In this document: one piece after another, positions 30,943 through 39,736 of the stretch
Layout: each line of letters begins with the position of its first letter
How positions within the stretch are numbered: position 1 is the stretch's first letter
Source: Prochlorococcus sp. AG-347-E23
GTDB lineage: Bacteria > Cyanobacteriota > Cyanobacteriia > PCC-6307 > Cyanobiaceae
Direction of reading: 5' to 3'
DNA length: 64,000 nucleotides
Assembly (NCBI GenBank): GCA_003281685.1
Contig: QCBH01000005.1
Span: forward strand, 18,130-82,129
Notes under the pieces: model-generated
What the model saw: the letters and a program-made list of their open reading frames with translations, nothing else
Databases searched by the model: none
What the model was told of the DNA's origin: nothing
Program-made: the position numbers and the translations under genes

Positions 30943-31038
30943 CAAAAATAAGTAGAATAAAAAAATTCTAAATAATTTAAAAAATATTTGTAAATTTTTT
31001 TTTGATAAATTATTCCTAAAAAAAAGCAAATATCAAAT

Positions 31039-31167
31039 TTAAGAATTTATTTTACTCTGAGCTTTAGTAGCCTTTATCAATATTTTTTGTGCTTCATCTC
31101 TTGTAAGGCATTTTTCTGCTTTTACATTTAAGTTTTTAAGTTTTTTTAATTGCTTTGTGTTACTCAT
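31039..31167 (-). CDS. Very small basic protein, 42 aa
   Basis: An ATG-initiated frame gives a Lys-rich peptide with an internal CLTRDEAQKILIKATKAQ helix. Its length and basic composition are in line with other picocyanobacterial mini-proteins. No function can be assigned. Confidence 0.5.
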   Translation of the reverse strand: MSNTKQLKKLKNLNVKAEKCLTRDEAQKILIKATKAQSKINS

Positions 31168-31231
31168 AATTCAACCCGTCCTTAAGTTATCCTAACATAA
31201 GTTTAAATTAATTGCCTCTAAAACCTTTGCA

Positions 31232-31774
31232 TCAGATTGTTTTTACAGCTTTGAGAATGGAATTATCGGAACAGTATAGAGGATGTATTGGATTATCTTT
31301 GATTGTTTTCTTAATTAAAAGCGGTCCAAGAGGACTATCAAAATTATTTTTCCTAATTGAGTTATATTGCATTATTTTTTTTGATATTCTTTTATTTCTA
31401 TTTAGAAATTTCCCTTTGTTACCCCAACCTAACCATAAATCACAATTTTTATTTTCAGACCAGTGTTTTAAGTTTTTATAAATATGATCATTGTTTAGAT
31501 AACCCACAGGGTTTTTATGATTAAAAATTTTTTCTGGTTTGCTTGATATAAGAGCAAATAGATTGATTAATTTTACTTTGCCGTAATTATTGTTTTTCGA
31601 AATTTTAATTATCTTTTTTGTTGTATTATCTAAGAAAACTTCGTCAGATAGTGATGGGTTTAAACCAATAAAAATAATTTCCTTTTTAGATTTAGAAATC
31701 TTATAACTTAAACTCCATCTATATATTTTGTTAGCACTTATTAAACAATTACTGGTCAAAAAGAATTTTTTCAA
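31232..31774 (-). CDS. DUF1643-family protein
   Basis: The sequence matches the DUF1643 pattern: an RWSLSY-like opening, IFIGLNPSLSDEVFLDNTTK, GKVKLINLFAL and a GPLLIKK segment near the end. The family is widespread in bacteria and has no agreed function. The ATG overlaps the stop of the upstream DUF2214 gene by four bases, so they are coupled. Confidence 0.8.
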   Translation of the reverse strand: MKKFFLTSNCLISANKIYRWSLSYKISKSKKEIIFIGLNPSLSDEVFLDNTTKKIIKISKNNNYGKVKLINLFALISSKPEKIFNHKNPVGYLNNDHIYKNLKHWSENKNCDLWLGWGNKGKFLNRNKRISKKIMQYNSIRKNNFDSPLGPLLIKKTIKDNPIHPLYCSDNSILKAVKTI

Positions 31775-32256
31775 CCTAGACCTACACCCCTAGCCATTAG
31801 AGTTGCAAAGAAGGGTATTGTAGCAAAGCCAACTAATTCGGTGGTAATGATTAGTCTAAACCTCTTAACTAAGTTTTCTGAAATTTCAGGTAATTTATTC
31901 TTACTTAATGGAATGGCCCATAAGATATAGGTTGTTGTTGGGTATAAAGAAAGTAATCCTACCAAAATGTAAAGAGAAACCTTTATCCAAAACACAGGAT
32001 TACCTGTATAAAAATCCCCTCCTTGACCAAAATACTTAACACGCAATATCCCAGTAACTAATATTGCAACTCCTGCCAAGCCATAAACTACATCTGCAAT
32101 TATCATTGAGATTGTCTCATTTCTATTAAGACCTACTTTGAGAGTCAATCTTTCAAACAAAAGAGAACCGAAACACAATATTATCCCTAAATAATGAACA
32201 TATGCTACTAATGCACTTTTAGCAATTTCACCTGTAAATAAAGTTCCTAATAACAT
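31771..32256 (-). CDS. DUF2214 integral membrane protein
   Basis: Four hydrophobic segments and the pattern YVHYLGIILCFGSLLFER plus GNPVFWIKVSLYI fit the DUF2214 family. Length 161 residues. The stop overlaps the start of the DUF1643 gene by 4 bases. Function unknown. Confidence 0.78.
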   Translation of the reverse strand: MLLGTLFTGEIAKSALVAYVHYLGIILCFGSLLFERLTLKVGLNRNETISMIIADVVYGLAGVAILVTGILRVKYFGQGGDFYTGNPVFWIKVSLYILVGLLSLYPTTTYILWAIPLSKNKLPEISENLVKRFRLIITTELVGFATIPFFATLMARGVGLG

Positions 32257-32344
32257 TTTCTAGTCAAAATTTATACAATACTAACCACCAAATAAAGAAT
32301 TTGTTTAGAAAAAAGATTAAACAATAAAAAGCAAGTTATTGAAT

Positions 32345-33094
32345 CTAGGACTCTAAAAACCTTTTTTGACCTTCTTCAAAAAGATCCTTTTTATTCCATA
32401 CTTCGATTACATCTGGGAAATGTTTTTCCATACAATGATCACAAACCCCATGACTGAATCTAATATCACTAATTTTTGAAAGATATTTTTCTAAATGCAT
32501 CCAATCACCCTCCTTATTTTTTACTTCTCTGCAATATGAACATACAGATAAAATCCCTTCCTGTTTATGTAAATTAGACAATGCATCTAGCAAATTTAAT
32601 GACTTTTTTCTAAGCTCTAAAAATGAAACTATTTGCTTGGACAATAATTCCATAATATTAAATTGTTGTGTAGTTAGATTTCCTGGCTTTCTGTCTATTA
32701 CACAAAGAGTTCCAAGCTTATTACCATCACTATTTCTAAGGGGAAAACCTGCATAAAAACGAATCTTTGGATCTCCCGTTACCAATGGATTATTAATAAA
32801 TCTTTCATCTTGGAAAGCATCATGAATAATTAATGGACTGTTTTCATTTATTGCATGGGTACAAAAAGACCAATCTCTTTTAGTTTCTGATATTTGAAGT
32901 CCTATTTTGGATTTAAACCACTGTTTATCTTTGTCTACCAAAGTCATTAAAGAAATAGGCACATTACAAGTAGTAGCCGCAATTTTGATAATATCGTCAT
33001 AACATGATTCTGGCTTAGTTCCCAAAATCCTATATTCTGCTAAAGCTTTTAATCTTCTTTCCTCTTCTTCTTTTTTTGATACAAGATTCTGCAT
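32345..33094 (-). CDS. GAF-domain sensor-like protein with C-terminal zinc-type module
   Basis: Residues ~15-165 form a GAF domain (CNVPISLMTLVDKDKQWFKS; the YAGFPLRNSDGNKLGTLCV pattern). The C-terminal ~60 residues have two CxxC motifs (CSYCREVK; CDHCMEKHFP), an ending common in cyanobacterial and proteobacterial GAF/PAS proteins, often next to output domains that are missing here. No kinase or cyclase output is present, so it probably works in a complex or as a switch. Confidence 0.8.
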   Translation of the reverse strand: MQNLVSKKEEEERRLKALAEYRILGTKPESCYDDIIKIAATTCNVPISLMTLVDKDKQWFKSKIGLQISETKRDWSFCTHAINENSPLIIHDAFQDERFINNPLVTGDPKIRFYAGFPLRNSDGNKLGTLCVIDRKPGNLTTQQFNIMELLSKQIVSFLELRKKSLNLLDALSNLHKQEGILSVCSYCREVKNKEGDWMHLEKYLSKISDIRFSHGVCDHCMEKHFPDVIEVWNKKDLFEEGQKRFLES

Positions 33095-33195
33095 TAATCT
33101 TCACCAATAATTAAAACTTTAAAATTAAAGTTTCTTCAAAAAACTTTTTCCTTCTAATACTTAATAAAAAAAAGATAAACTTATTGATTTGTTAC

Positions 33196-34425
33196 TTAAT
33201 GATTTAACTTTGAGACTGCCATCCCTGCGATCCATCCACTAGTCCAACAATGTTGAAAATTAAATCCACCTGTGATCCCATCAACATCTAAAACTTCTCC
33301 AGAAAAAAATAAACCTGGGCAAATTAAGCTCTCCATACTTTTAAAATTAACTTCATTAATTTTTACGCCTCCAGAAGTAACAAATTCCTCTCCAAATGGT
33401 CCTTTGCCCGAAATTATATATTTGTCTCTTTTTAGAATATTTATCATTTTCTCTCTTTCATCCACCAGTAAATCGGCCCACTTTTTCTCTTTATCAAGAC
33501 CTATTTTATTTAATAAAAAAATCCATAATCTTTTTGTTAATTTTGGAAGAGGTCTACTGTTAATTAGATTCACCTTGCCTTTATTTAATCTTAAATAGTT
33601 AACTTTTTCTTTTAACTCCTCATAACTTAAAGCAGACCATTTAATGATTAGATTAAATTTATATTTTTGGTTGTAAAGTTCCCTTGCAGCAATTGATGAA
33701 AGTTTTAATACTGCTGGCCCACTAAAACCCCAATGGGTTATTAGTAAATCACCTCTATTTTGAAAAGTCTTAGTGTTTAATTTAATTTCTATATCTATGC
33801 CCTTTATCGATACCCCACTACATTCATCCAAATTTGGTTCTTTTGTAGAAAAAGTAAAAAGCGATGGTAGAGGTTTAACAATGTTGTGTCCAAGATTTTG
33901 AGCTAATTTATATCCGCTTGGATTACCTCCAGTTGAAAGAATAATATTTTTTGAAGTTACCTTTTTTTTAAGACTAGAAATATTGAATATATTATCGGGA
34001 GTTTTTGAAATTTCTTTTACAAAAAATTTTGTTAATATCTCTACGTTTTTAGATAAAGCACTTTTTCTCAAACAATCAATAACATCTGAAGAAGAATTAG
34101 ACACTGGGAATACTCTTAGATCTTCCTCAATTTTTAATTTTAACCCTTTTTTCTCAAACCAATCATATACATCTCCAGCAGCAAAACGATTAAATGATTC
34201 CAAGAGCTGAATCCCACCTCTGGGGTAATTCTCAACTAGTTCTTTCGGTATCCATGTCGCATTAGTAACGTTACATCTTCCACCTCCACTAATCCTTACT
34301 TTCTCCATAAGTTTTGAAGTGCCTTCAAGAATTATTATTCTTTTTACTCCATTTTCAGCAGCAGTTATTGCTGTCATAAAACCAGCTGCACCGCCCCCTA
34401 CAACTGCTAAATCAAAAGGTTCCAA
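33196..34425 (-). CDS. NAD(P)/FAD-dependent oxidoreductase, BaiN/HI0933 family
   Basis: The dinucleotide motif VVGGGAAGFMTAITAAE opens the 409-residue protein, followed by SGGGRCNVTNA and a C-terminal GEVLDVDGITGGFNFQ, the full set for the HI0933-like flavoprotein family. The substrate is not known for cyanobacterial members. Confidence 0.88.
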   Translation of the reverse strand: MEPFDLAVVGGGAAGFMTAITAAENGVKRIIILEGTSKLMEKVRISGGGRCNVTNATWIPKELVENYPRGGIQLLESFNRFAAGDVYDWFEKKGLKLKIEEDLRVFPVSNSSSDVIDCLRKSALSKNVEILTKFFVKEISKTPDNIFNISSLKKKVTSKNIILSTGGNPSGYKLAQNLGHNIVKPLPSLFTFSTKEPNLDECSGVSIKGIDIEIKLNTKTFQNRGDLLITHWGFSGPAVLKLSSIAARELYNQKYKFNLIIKWSALSYEELKEKVNYLRLNKGKVNLINSRPLPKLTKRLWIFLLNKIGLDKEKKWADLLVDEREKMINILKRDKYIISGKGPFGEEFVTSGGVKINEVNFKSMESLICPGLFFSGEVLDVDGITGGFNFQHCWTSGWIAGMAVSKLNH

Positions 34426-34611
34426 AAACTTATTATTTAATATGCGTCAATCTGATAATAGCAGGGAGTTACAAAGAAAAATTACTCCAAAAACCATAAA
34501 AAAATAAATAAAAAACTTTAAAACTACATAATAAATAGCTACAATTCACTAATTTTAAAATTTCTAAAAGAAATTAACGCAGTCGTTATTTTTATGCTTT
34601 AACTTAATTAA

Positions 34612-34848
34612 ATGAGTCTAATATTTTCTTACGTTAAATATTCTGAGGCCAGCTTTCCTATGACTGGTCAATATACGGCTCTTCTTTTAATAACTTCAGT
34701 TATTTGGGTTCTACTTTGGTTTGGATATAGGCAAAATAAGATAAATGATGAGATAAAGAAAAAAGAAAAAGAAGAAAGAATTAATGCGAAAGTTCAAAGA
34801 AGAAAGAAGTTAGAAAGTTTATACCCTAGTAATAAAAAAACTATTTAA
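34612..34848 (+). CDS. Small single-helix membrane protein with charged tail, 78 aa
   Basis: One hydrophobic helix (TALLLITSVIWVLLWFGY) is followed by a highly charged KE-rich C-terminal helix and a basic end. An in-frame ATG at 34660 gives a compact 62-residue form that starts just before the helix and may be the real start. Architecture resembles CcmD-like or photosystem accessory subunits but identity is not supported. Confidence 0.6.
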   Translation: MSLIFSYVKYSEASFPMTGQYTALLLITSVIWVLLWFGYRQNKINDEIKKKEKEERINAKVQRRKKLESLYPSNKKTI

Positions 34849-34870
34849 AGTAAATTGTTTCTAATTAAAT

Positions 34871-34969
34871 ATGGAAAAAAATAACTTCAAATCATTAATT
34901 CAGTACCTACCCGGGATTTTGATTCTTATTTATGTATTCTTTTTAGCATTTACTCAATTTATAAAATAA
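34871..34969 (+). CDS. One-helix mini-protein, 32 aa
   Basis: ATG-initiated; encodes a short polar start and a hydrophobic helix (LPGILILIYVFFLAFTQF). It lies 22 bases after the previous small gene and 21 bases before the EamA gene, so may be a member of that operon. Confidence 0.5.
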   Translation: MEKNNFKSLIQYLPGILILIYVFFLAFTQFIK

Positions 34970-34990
34970 AATTTCTAAAAATTACTTGTT

Positions 34991-35863
34991 TTGATTGGAA
35001 TCCTATCTGCTTTTGGAGCTGCTGCATCTTGGACTTATGCATGCTTTATTTGGCGTTCGCAAACTCAAAAACATAAAACAATAGATATAAATTTGATAAA
35101 AAATATAATAGCTTTTTTATTTTTTACACCTGCCTTTATCAGTATTAGTTCTACAACTGAATTCAAAAACATATTTATCCTTTTAGTTAGTGGAATAATA
35201 GGTATTGGTTTAGGTGATACTTTCTACCTAAAGTCATTACAAACAATCGGCACAAGAAAAACTTTATCTGTAGAAACTCTTTCTCCGTTAATGGCTGCTT
35301 TGTCAGGTGAAATTTTTATTAATGAAGATTTAACAATTAAATCATGGGTTGGGATAATCATAGTATCTATTTCACTATTTATAATTCTCAAAAAAGGGAA
35401 TGATTTTAAAGCTGAAAAACCACCTTTCTCAGAAAAAAATAATTTTAAGATTTTTGCTTTTCCTTTTTTATCAGTTTTATGTGCTGTTATTGGAGGTCTT
35501 TTTTCAAGGATGGTTTTTCTACAAAGCAGTTTATCTCCTTTCATTACAACTGAGATAAGATTATTAGGTGCAATAATTTTTTTGATAACTTTAAAAGGAT
35601 TTAAGATCAATTTTTTCTTAAAAAAAATAGAAAAAAAAGAACAAAAAAGATTCTTGCTTTCAATACTTCTTGGAACGAATATAGGAATATTGCTGCAACA
35701 AATTGTATTTAAAACTCTCCCTATAGGAATAGGTTGGGCATTATTAAGCACATCTCCAGTAATATCTTTACTTTTCGCAAAGAATGAGGAGAGAGAAATT
35801 TCCAAAAAAATAATATTTTTTACTTGTTTTTTATTTTTTGGCTTAACATTAATAATTATTTAA
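34991..35863 (+). CDS. EamA-family (DMT superfamily) transporter
   Basis: The 290-residue protein consists of two EamA-like repeats with about ten hydrophobic segments (GILSAFGAAASWTYACFIW; GLGDTFYLKSLQTIGTRK; GLLFGLTLIII-like end). Starts at a TTG codon at 34991. Substrate cannot be inferred from sequence alone. Confidence 0.82.
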   Translation: MIGILSAFGAAASWTYACFIWRSQTQKHKTIDINLIKNIIAFLFFTPAFISISSTTEFKNIFILLVSGIIGIGLGDTFYLKSLQTIGTRKTLSVETLSPLMAALSGEIFINEDLTIKSWVGIIIVSISLFIILKKGNDFKAEKPPFSEKNNFKIFAFPFLSVLCAVIGGLFSRMVFLQSSLSPFITTEIRLLGAIIFLITLKGFKINFFLKKIEKKEQKRFLLSILLGTNIGILLQQIVFKTLPIGIGWALLSTSPVISLLFAKNEEREISKKIIFFTCFLFFGLTLIII

Positions 35864-35940
35864 TCTAAGAGTTAATGTAATAAATACTCATGTTAATAGA
35901 AATCAGATTAAATAAAATTATTCTGTAAACACTCAGAAAA

Positions 35941-36057
35941 ATGAAAATTTTAAAGAAAAAAAGACTTGGAACATTGGAGGTTTATTTTATTTTTTTAAGC
36001 TGTATTTATGCAGGCTTTATAGGTTATAAATCTCTATTAAATGTTTTATTTACTTGA
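35941..36057 (+). CDS. One-helix mini-protein, 38 aa
   Basis: ATG-initiated, with a basic start (MKILKKKRLG) and one hydrophobic helix. The 3' end sits 2 bases from the convergent small gene's stop at 36060. Typical of the many tiny membrane proteins in this window. Confidence 0.5.
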   Translation: MKILKKKRLGTLEVYFIFLSCIYAGFIGYKSLLNVLFT

Positions 36058-36059
36058 AA

Positions 36060-36194
36060 TTAATTATTCCTTTGGAATGATTTAATCAACTTACCTCCAT
36101 CTTGATCATCATCATCATTTGACGCAAAAAAAAGAAAAAAAATCCCTAGAGAAGCTATAGATAATGAAATTGACAATACAGAAAGCTCTTCCAT
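36060..36194 (-). CDS. Small membrane protein with acidic DDDDQDGGKLI motif, 44 aa
   Basis: Starting at the ATG complementary to 36192-36194, the protein has a hydrophobic helix (SISLSIASLGIFFLFF) and then the acidic motif NDDDDQDGGKLI. The protein at 37339-37518 has the very similar motif DDDNDDQDGGMLIP after its own helix, so these are likely relatives. A longer frame to 36269 adds a second hydrophobic stretch but looks less natural. Confidence 0.6.
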   Translation of the reverse strand: MEELSVLSISLSIASLGIFFLFFASNDDDDQDGGKLIKSFQRNN

Positions 36195-36311
36195 AAATTT
36201 TAATTTTTTATATGATAAAACAAAAAAAATAAAAGACAGTAAACAAATACACATTCTCGCAAATATCAATTTCCTTTATTTGTAAAATAAAAAAAATACC
36301 CAAACTATTTC

Positions 36312-36587
36312 GTGAAAGTTGTAATCACTTCCCCTTGTAGTGCAAGCACCATAATACAGTATGGAATAAAAAGTTGGCCTATTTGGGAATGTGAGCCAAG
36401 TAAATTTCAATGGAATTACGATGATAAAGAAATTTGCTTAATTATTGAAGGCCAAGCGAAAATAAAGACGAAAAACGGTGACATTTATTTTATTAAATCT
36501 GGAGATCTAGTTGAGTTCCCTGCTGGACTTTACTGCGAATGGGAAGTAACCAAAAGTATTAAAAAACATTATCGATTGGGCAGCTAG
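36312..36587 (+). CDS. Cupin-fold protein (DUF861/Cupin_3)
   Basis: A 91-residue single-cupin protein with the ureidoglycine-aminohydrolase-like pattern: WPIWECEPSKFQWNYD, CLIIEGQAKI, and the GDLVEFPAGLYCEWEV metal-pocket segment. Starts with GTG at 36312. Cupin_3 proteins in cyanobacteria are of unknown function. Confidence 0.78.
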   Translation: MKVVITSPCSASTIIQYGIKSWPIWECEPSKFQWNYDDKEICLIIEGQAKIKTKNGDIYFIKSGDLVEFPAGLYCEWEVTKSIKKHYRLGS

Positions 36588-36679
36588 ATTTAAAAAAAAA
36601 GATTTTTTCTTTCTTTACTGTTAAGTCAATGCAGATAAAATATGGTTAATCAATAATTTTTAAAAGGAAAGCTAATATT

Positions 36680-36850
36680 ATGCCTTTTACTGATCAAGAA
36701 TACTTTGAAGTTATCGAAAAAAATGAAATAGTAAAAAAAGCTTTCGAGAATATTAAGCAAATTTGCATTGATTTGCAAAAACAAACAAATTGTCCTGAAG
36801 AGGACCTAAAAGATTTTCTTGAGTTTATCTCTAAACAATGGAATAAGTAA
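36680..36850 (+). CDS. Small soluble protein, 56 aa
   Basis: ATG-initiated, acidic, helical, with two cysteines (IKQICIDLQKQTNCPEEDL) and a Trp near the end. The start is 93 bases after the cupin gene and shows an AAGGAAA stretch upstream that could act as a ribosome-binding site. Function unknown. Confidence 0.55.
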   Translation: MPFTDQEYFEVIEKNEIVKKAFENIKQICIDLQKQTNCPEEDLKDFLEFISKQWNK

Positions 36851-36925
36851 TAAAAGTAATAGTTAATAAGCCTTTAAAGGATACTAGATTTAAAATCTCA
36901 ATTTAGTTTTTTCACAGAAATAGTT

Positions 36926-37057
36926 CTAATCTAATTCCTTTTTTGGTTTTGTATTGATACTGGAAGTTCCCTTAGCAGCAGTAACAAAGAAAAAGAAGCC
37001 TACAATTCCTGATATACCAAATATCGCAGCCAAAGGATCAAAAGTGAAAGAAAACAT
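36926..37057 (-). CDS. One-helix mini-protein, 43 aa
   Basis: The preferred ATG is at about 37057, giving a hydrophobic helix (DPLAAIFGISGIVGFFFFV) followed by a basic TKPKKELD tail. A TTG upstream would add 17 residues. Plausible but unassigned. Confidence 0.5.
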   Translation of the reverse strand: MFSFTFDPLAAIFGISGIVGFFFFVTAAKGTSSINTKPKKELD

Positions 37058-37338
37058 AGAATTTATAAAATCAAGATAAATAATAGTTTTTGAATCAAAA
37101 TTGTACAATTATTGTTAAGTATAAAAAATAACAATTACGTGATTCATTATGTCATTGTTAGTTTCTCATTAGGTTCAACAAAATTATTATTCAAATTCAT
37201 ATTGAAGAATAAAAATATCAATAAATACCAAAGATTTATTAGTGCGACAGAGAAAAGTTTAAAAAATAATTATAGAAATATTGAATAACACTACAAGGAG
37301 GATCCACAATTGATGTTTCTTTAGATTAATATCAGATT

Positions 37339-37518
37339 ATGACAGAATTTTACGCAGCCTCTTCCTCAATAAGTCCCTTTACAGCGATATTATGGTGTCT
37401 TTATCCAATAGCTATACTTGTAATAATTGAGTTACTTCTAGGGGGAGGGTTTGATGATGATAACGATGACCAAGATGGCGGAATGCTTATACCTGCTTAC
37501 TCTAGATCTGAAGTTTGA
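37339..37518 (+). CDS. Small membrane protein with acidic DDQDGG motif, 59 aa
   Basis: The protein begins MTEFYAASSS, has a hydrophobic helix (ILWCLYPIAILVIIELLL) and then GGGFDDDNDDQDGGMLIP and a short end. The acidic block is shared with the protein at 36060-36194. Conserved-looking and probably real; the acidic block might bind divalent metal, which is speculation. Confidence 0.65.
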   Translation: MTEFYAASSSISPFTAILWCLYPIAILVIIELLLGGGFDDDNDDQDGGMLIPAYSRSEV

Positions 37519-37562
37519 AATTTTTTGAATTAAAACTATAATCTCTGAAAAATTTCAGTAAA

Positions 37563-37703
37563 TTGACTAACAACATTGATACAACTCATATTTCCCTAAT
37601 AACCCTTTCCATTTTTATTGCCTCTTCTCTATCTTGGCTTGTCTTGAGAACTCTTAAAGAAGGTGGAAAAGCTCTAACAGAAATGAATAAGGACAAATCT
37701 TAA
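37563..37703 (+). CDS. One-helix mini-protein, 46 aa (TTG start)
   Basis: Frame opens with TTG at 37563 and encodes one hydrophobic helix (SLITLSIFIASSLSWLVL) with a charged tail TLKEGGKALTEMNKDKS. It follows the DDQDGG protein by 44 bases and may be co-transcribed. Confidence 0.5.
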   Translation: MTNNIDTTHISLITLSIFIASSLSWLVLRTLKEGGKALTEMNKDKS

Positions 37704-37951
37704 ATAACACAAAAGATATTTAAAAAAATAGATAATTTTCATGGGATTTATTAAATTCTTAGATTTATAAGCTTTACTAACTAAAAGATATATTCGTAAT
37801 ATTTAAAAATTTTCAATATGAAAGTTTGGGAAAATCATAAAAAACCTAAATAAATATTAGAATTCATATGATTGCTGAGTTAAAAATACCAATCCATTTA
37901 TTTCCCTTTTTTTGAAAGGAATTCTATTGGTAATTACTTTTATAAAAAAAC

Positions 37952-38047
37952 ATGCATCTAAATTCTTTACTTTATATTTGTTCCATATCTTTTCTCATTT
38001 ATATTATGGCGCTATTTTGGAGAGACTTACCAAATCAAAAAAAGTAA
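37952..38047 (+). CDS. One-helix mini-protein, 31 aa
   Basis: ATG-initiated single hydrophobic helix (LLYICSISFLIYIMALFW) with a basic end. Size and layout resemble small photosynthetic-complex subunits such as PetL or PsbX, but no identity is claimed. Confidence 0.4.
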   Translation: MHLNSLLYICSISFLIYIMALFWRDLPNQKK

Positions 38048-38129
38048 ATAAATAATTAATATTAAATTTATTGCCTATCAAAATAAATTGAGTTATTAAT
38101 TTAATATTGGATTTAATTTTTTTATATAA

Positions 38130-38294
38130 ATGCTGAAAGAATCTTCAAATAACAATAACAAAAATATATTCTCGGAGACTAGAAGTATTGCAAAAGAAAA
38201 GATGATTTGCAAAGACGGATTCTGTTCATTACCAAATCGAGATGAGATCCCAAAACAAGATTCAAATGATATGAATTTATTTGATCCTATTTAG
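38130..38294 (+). CDS. Small soluble protein, 54 aa
   Basis: Asn- and Lys-rich, with an internal CKDGFCSLPNRDE segment containing two cysteines. No hydrophobic segment. Function unknown; included for its clean start, stop and composition. Confidence 0.5.
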   Translation: MLKESSNNNNKNIFSETRSIAKEKMICKDGFCSLPNRDEIPKQDSNDMNLFDPI

Positions 38295-38362
38295 TAAATA
38301 AAAAACATTTTGATAAATTGAAGATTAAATTGATAGTGATAAATTCTTTGATTTTTTAATTT

Positions 38363-38698
38363 ATGCTTAATGACTTTTTAAATGCATATAAGGAGTTTTG
38401 GATTAAAGCTACAGAATTCAAAGGATTCACATCTCGATCGGACTGGTGGTTAGTTCAATTAGCTAACCTTATAATTTCTTTCCTAACTATCCCAATATTT
38501 TTAAAAACCTTTGGTTTCAATGCTTATGGACTAGTTTGTATAGTTCCTCAAATAGCTATTGATATAAGAAGAATCAGAGATTTTGGAAAAGATTGGAAAT
38601 GGATCTTTATTAATTTAATACCTTTCTTCGGATGGATTTTGTGGTTTATCTGGTTAGGCTTTGGTAAGACCGGTAATGGGAAAAATAAATTTATATAG
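38363..38698 (+). CDS. DUF805 membrane protein
   Basis: The 111-residue sequence has the DUF805 layout: FKGFTSRSDWWLVQL, three hydrophobic segments, the DIRRIRDFGKDWKWI pattern and the terminal FIWLGFGKTGNGKNKF. DUF805 proteins are small inner-membrane proteins of unknown role. Confidence 0.82.
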   Translation: MLNDFLNAYKEFWIKATEFKGFTSRSDWWLVQLANLIISFLTIPIFLKTFGFNAYGLVCIVPQIAIDIRRIRDFGKDWKWIFINLIPFFGWILWFIWLGFGKTGNGKNKFI

Positions 38699-38701
38699 AG
38701 A

Positions 38702-39028
38702 TTAAGTCTTTATTTTTTTCTTTTTTTTAAAATCTACAAATCTTATCTTATTTCGTAATTCTATATGTTTTTCAAGAATTCTAAACACATGCATCTCGCA
38801 TTCGGTTAATTTAAGAAACTGATCAAGTGTATCTTTATCTTCTTCATCAAAATCCTCGAAAACTTCTGAAATAGTAATACTATTTCTAGAAATAAAATCC
38901 TCAGCAACATCTTGTGGATTCTTGCCTAATTCGAAATCCTTAAAAGCTTCATAAGAATTAAGTTCTCTAGTCAACCATTTAAACCATGGTTCATTTTTAT
39001 TTTGTTTTTTACTTATGATTTTCTTCAT
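38702..39028 (-). CDS. Small conserved hypothetical protein, paralogue of the protein at 28001-28267
   Basis: From the ATG complementary to 39026-39028 it encodes 108 residues (a further ATG extends to 39055). The core WFKWLTREL...GKNPQDVAEDFI...LDQFLKLTECEMHVFRIL aligns with the 88-residue protein at 28001-28267. The two differ in their basic ends: this one has Lys-rich N- and C-termini. Confidence 0.65.
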   Translation of the reverse strand: MKKIISKKQNKNEPWFKWLTRELNSYEAFKDFELGKNPQDVAEDFISRNSITISEVFEDFDEEDKDTLDQFLKLTECEMHVFRILEKHIELRNKIRFVDFKKKKKIKT

Positions 39029-39274
39029 GAAAAAATTTTTTACTAGTTTAATCATTATTAGTTATTCTTTCTTTGACAGCTGTACAATTACTTATTTTTA
39101 GAATTTTATTAAAGATAAACCTTGTTTATTTTTAAAAATAACTAGAATAATTACCTAAAAAACTTCCTAAATAATAAGTATTTATGACTCATTTTTTTAT
39201 TTATAAGATAGCTAGAATTTGTCTTTACTCAAAATACATTGTAAATTCCATTTTATGACTTTCCTTCATCTTAA

Positions 39275-39457
39275 ATTTTAATAATAGGTGCTTTTGGTAT
39301 TGCAGTAGCAATAGCCATCTTTTTTGTTTCTTACCAACAATATTTCAATTCTCCTTTGAATACAGAACTTTCAGAAAAGAAAAAAGCCTTAATTAAGGAA
39401 CAAAAAGAATTAAATGAAAGATTAGAAAAAATAGATCAAGATTTAAAAAATTTATAA
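39275..39457 (+). pseudogene. Small membrane/coiled-coil protein without a canonical start (frameshifted or ATT start)
   Basis: The frame encodes a hydrophobic helix (IIGAFGIAVAIAIFFVSY) followed by a charged helix (ELSEKKKALIKEQKELNER), a convincing protein of about 58 residues, but no ATG, GTG or TTG opens it. An ATG at 39255 in another frame reads MTFLHLKF and stops; one added base near 39275 would join it to the helix. Either a single-base frameshift or a rare ATT start at 39275 is possible. Confidence 0.5.
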
Positions 39458-39542
39458 AAAATTACTCTTAATAGAGACAAGTCAATGATCTCGAATTCAA
39501 GACCATAATTTTTTAAACAGGAATTATGGACTATAAGGAGTT

Positions 39543-39698
39543 ATGGATAAAGATCATCTTATTGAATTAATTTCTAATAGCCTTCTTTATGAGAGTAAAA
39601 ATTCTGACTCTACTAGGAATCTTAGTGACTTTAAAAATTACTTAGAAAGATTAAATCTAGATCAATTGAGAACTATGTCTAAAGAATTTATTCTTTAG
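39543..39698 (+). CDS. Small soluble protein, 51 aa
   Basis: ATG-initiated, helical, acidic and Leu-rich (LIELISNSLLYESK; FKNYLERLNLDQLRTM), preceded by an AAGGAG-like ribosome-binding stretch. No domain recognised. It may belong with the downstream desaturase gene, which starts 38 bases later. Confidence 0.55.
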   Translation: MDKDHLIELISNSLLYESKNSDSTRNLSDFKNYLERLNLDQLRTMSKEFIL

Positions 39699-39736
39699 TT
39701 TTCTGTTGTAAATATTTGTTTTTTAAAAAAAAAAAT

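Noticed and set aside
31212..31481. 89-codon plus-strand frame opposite the DUF1643 gene
   Set aside because: It is the shadow of a well-supported gene on the other strand and has no family features.
37295..37325. AAGGAGG followed by a start codon as a mini-gene
   Set aside because: The frame is only a few codons (TTG/ATG then TAG), so it is not a supported gene.
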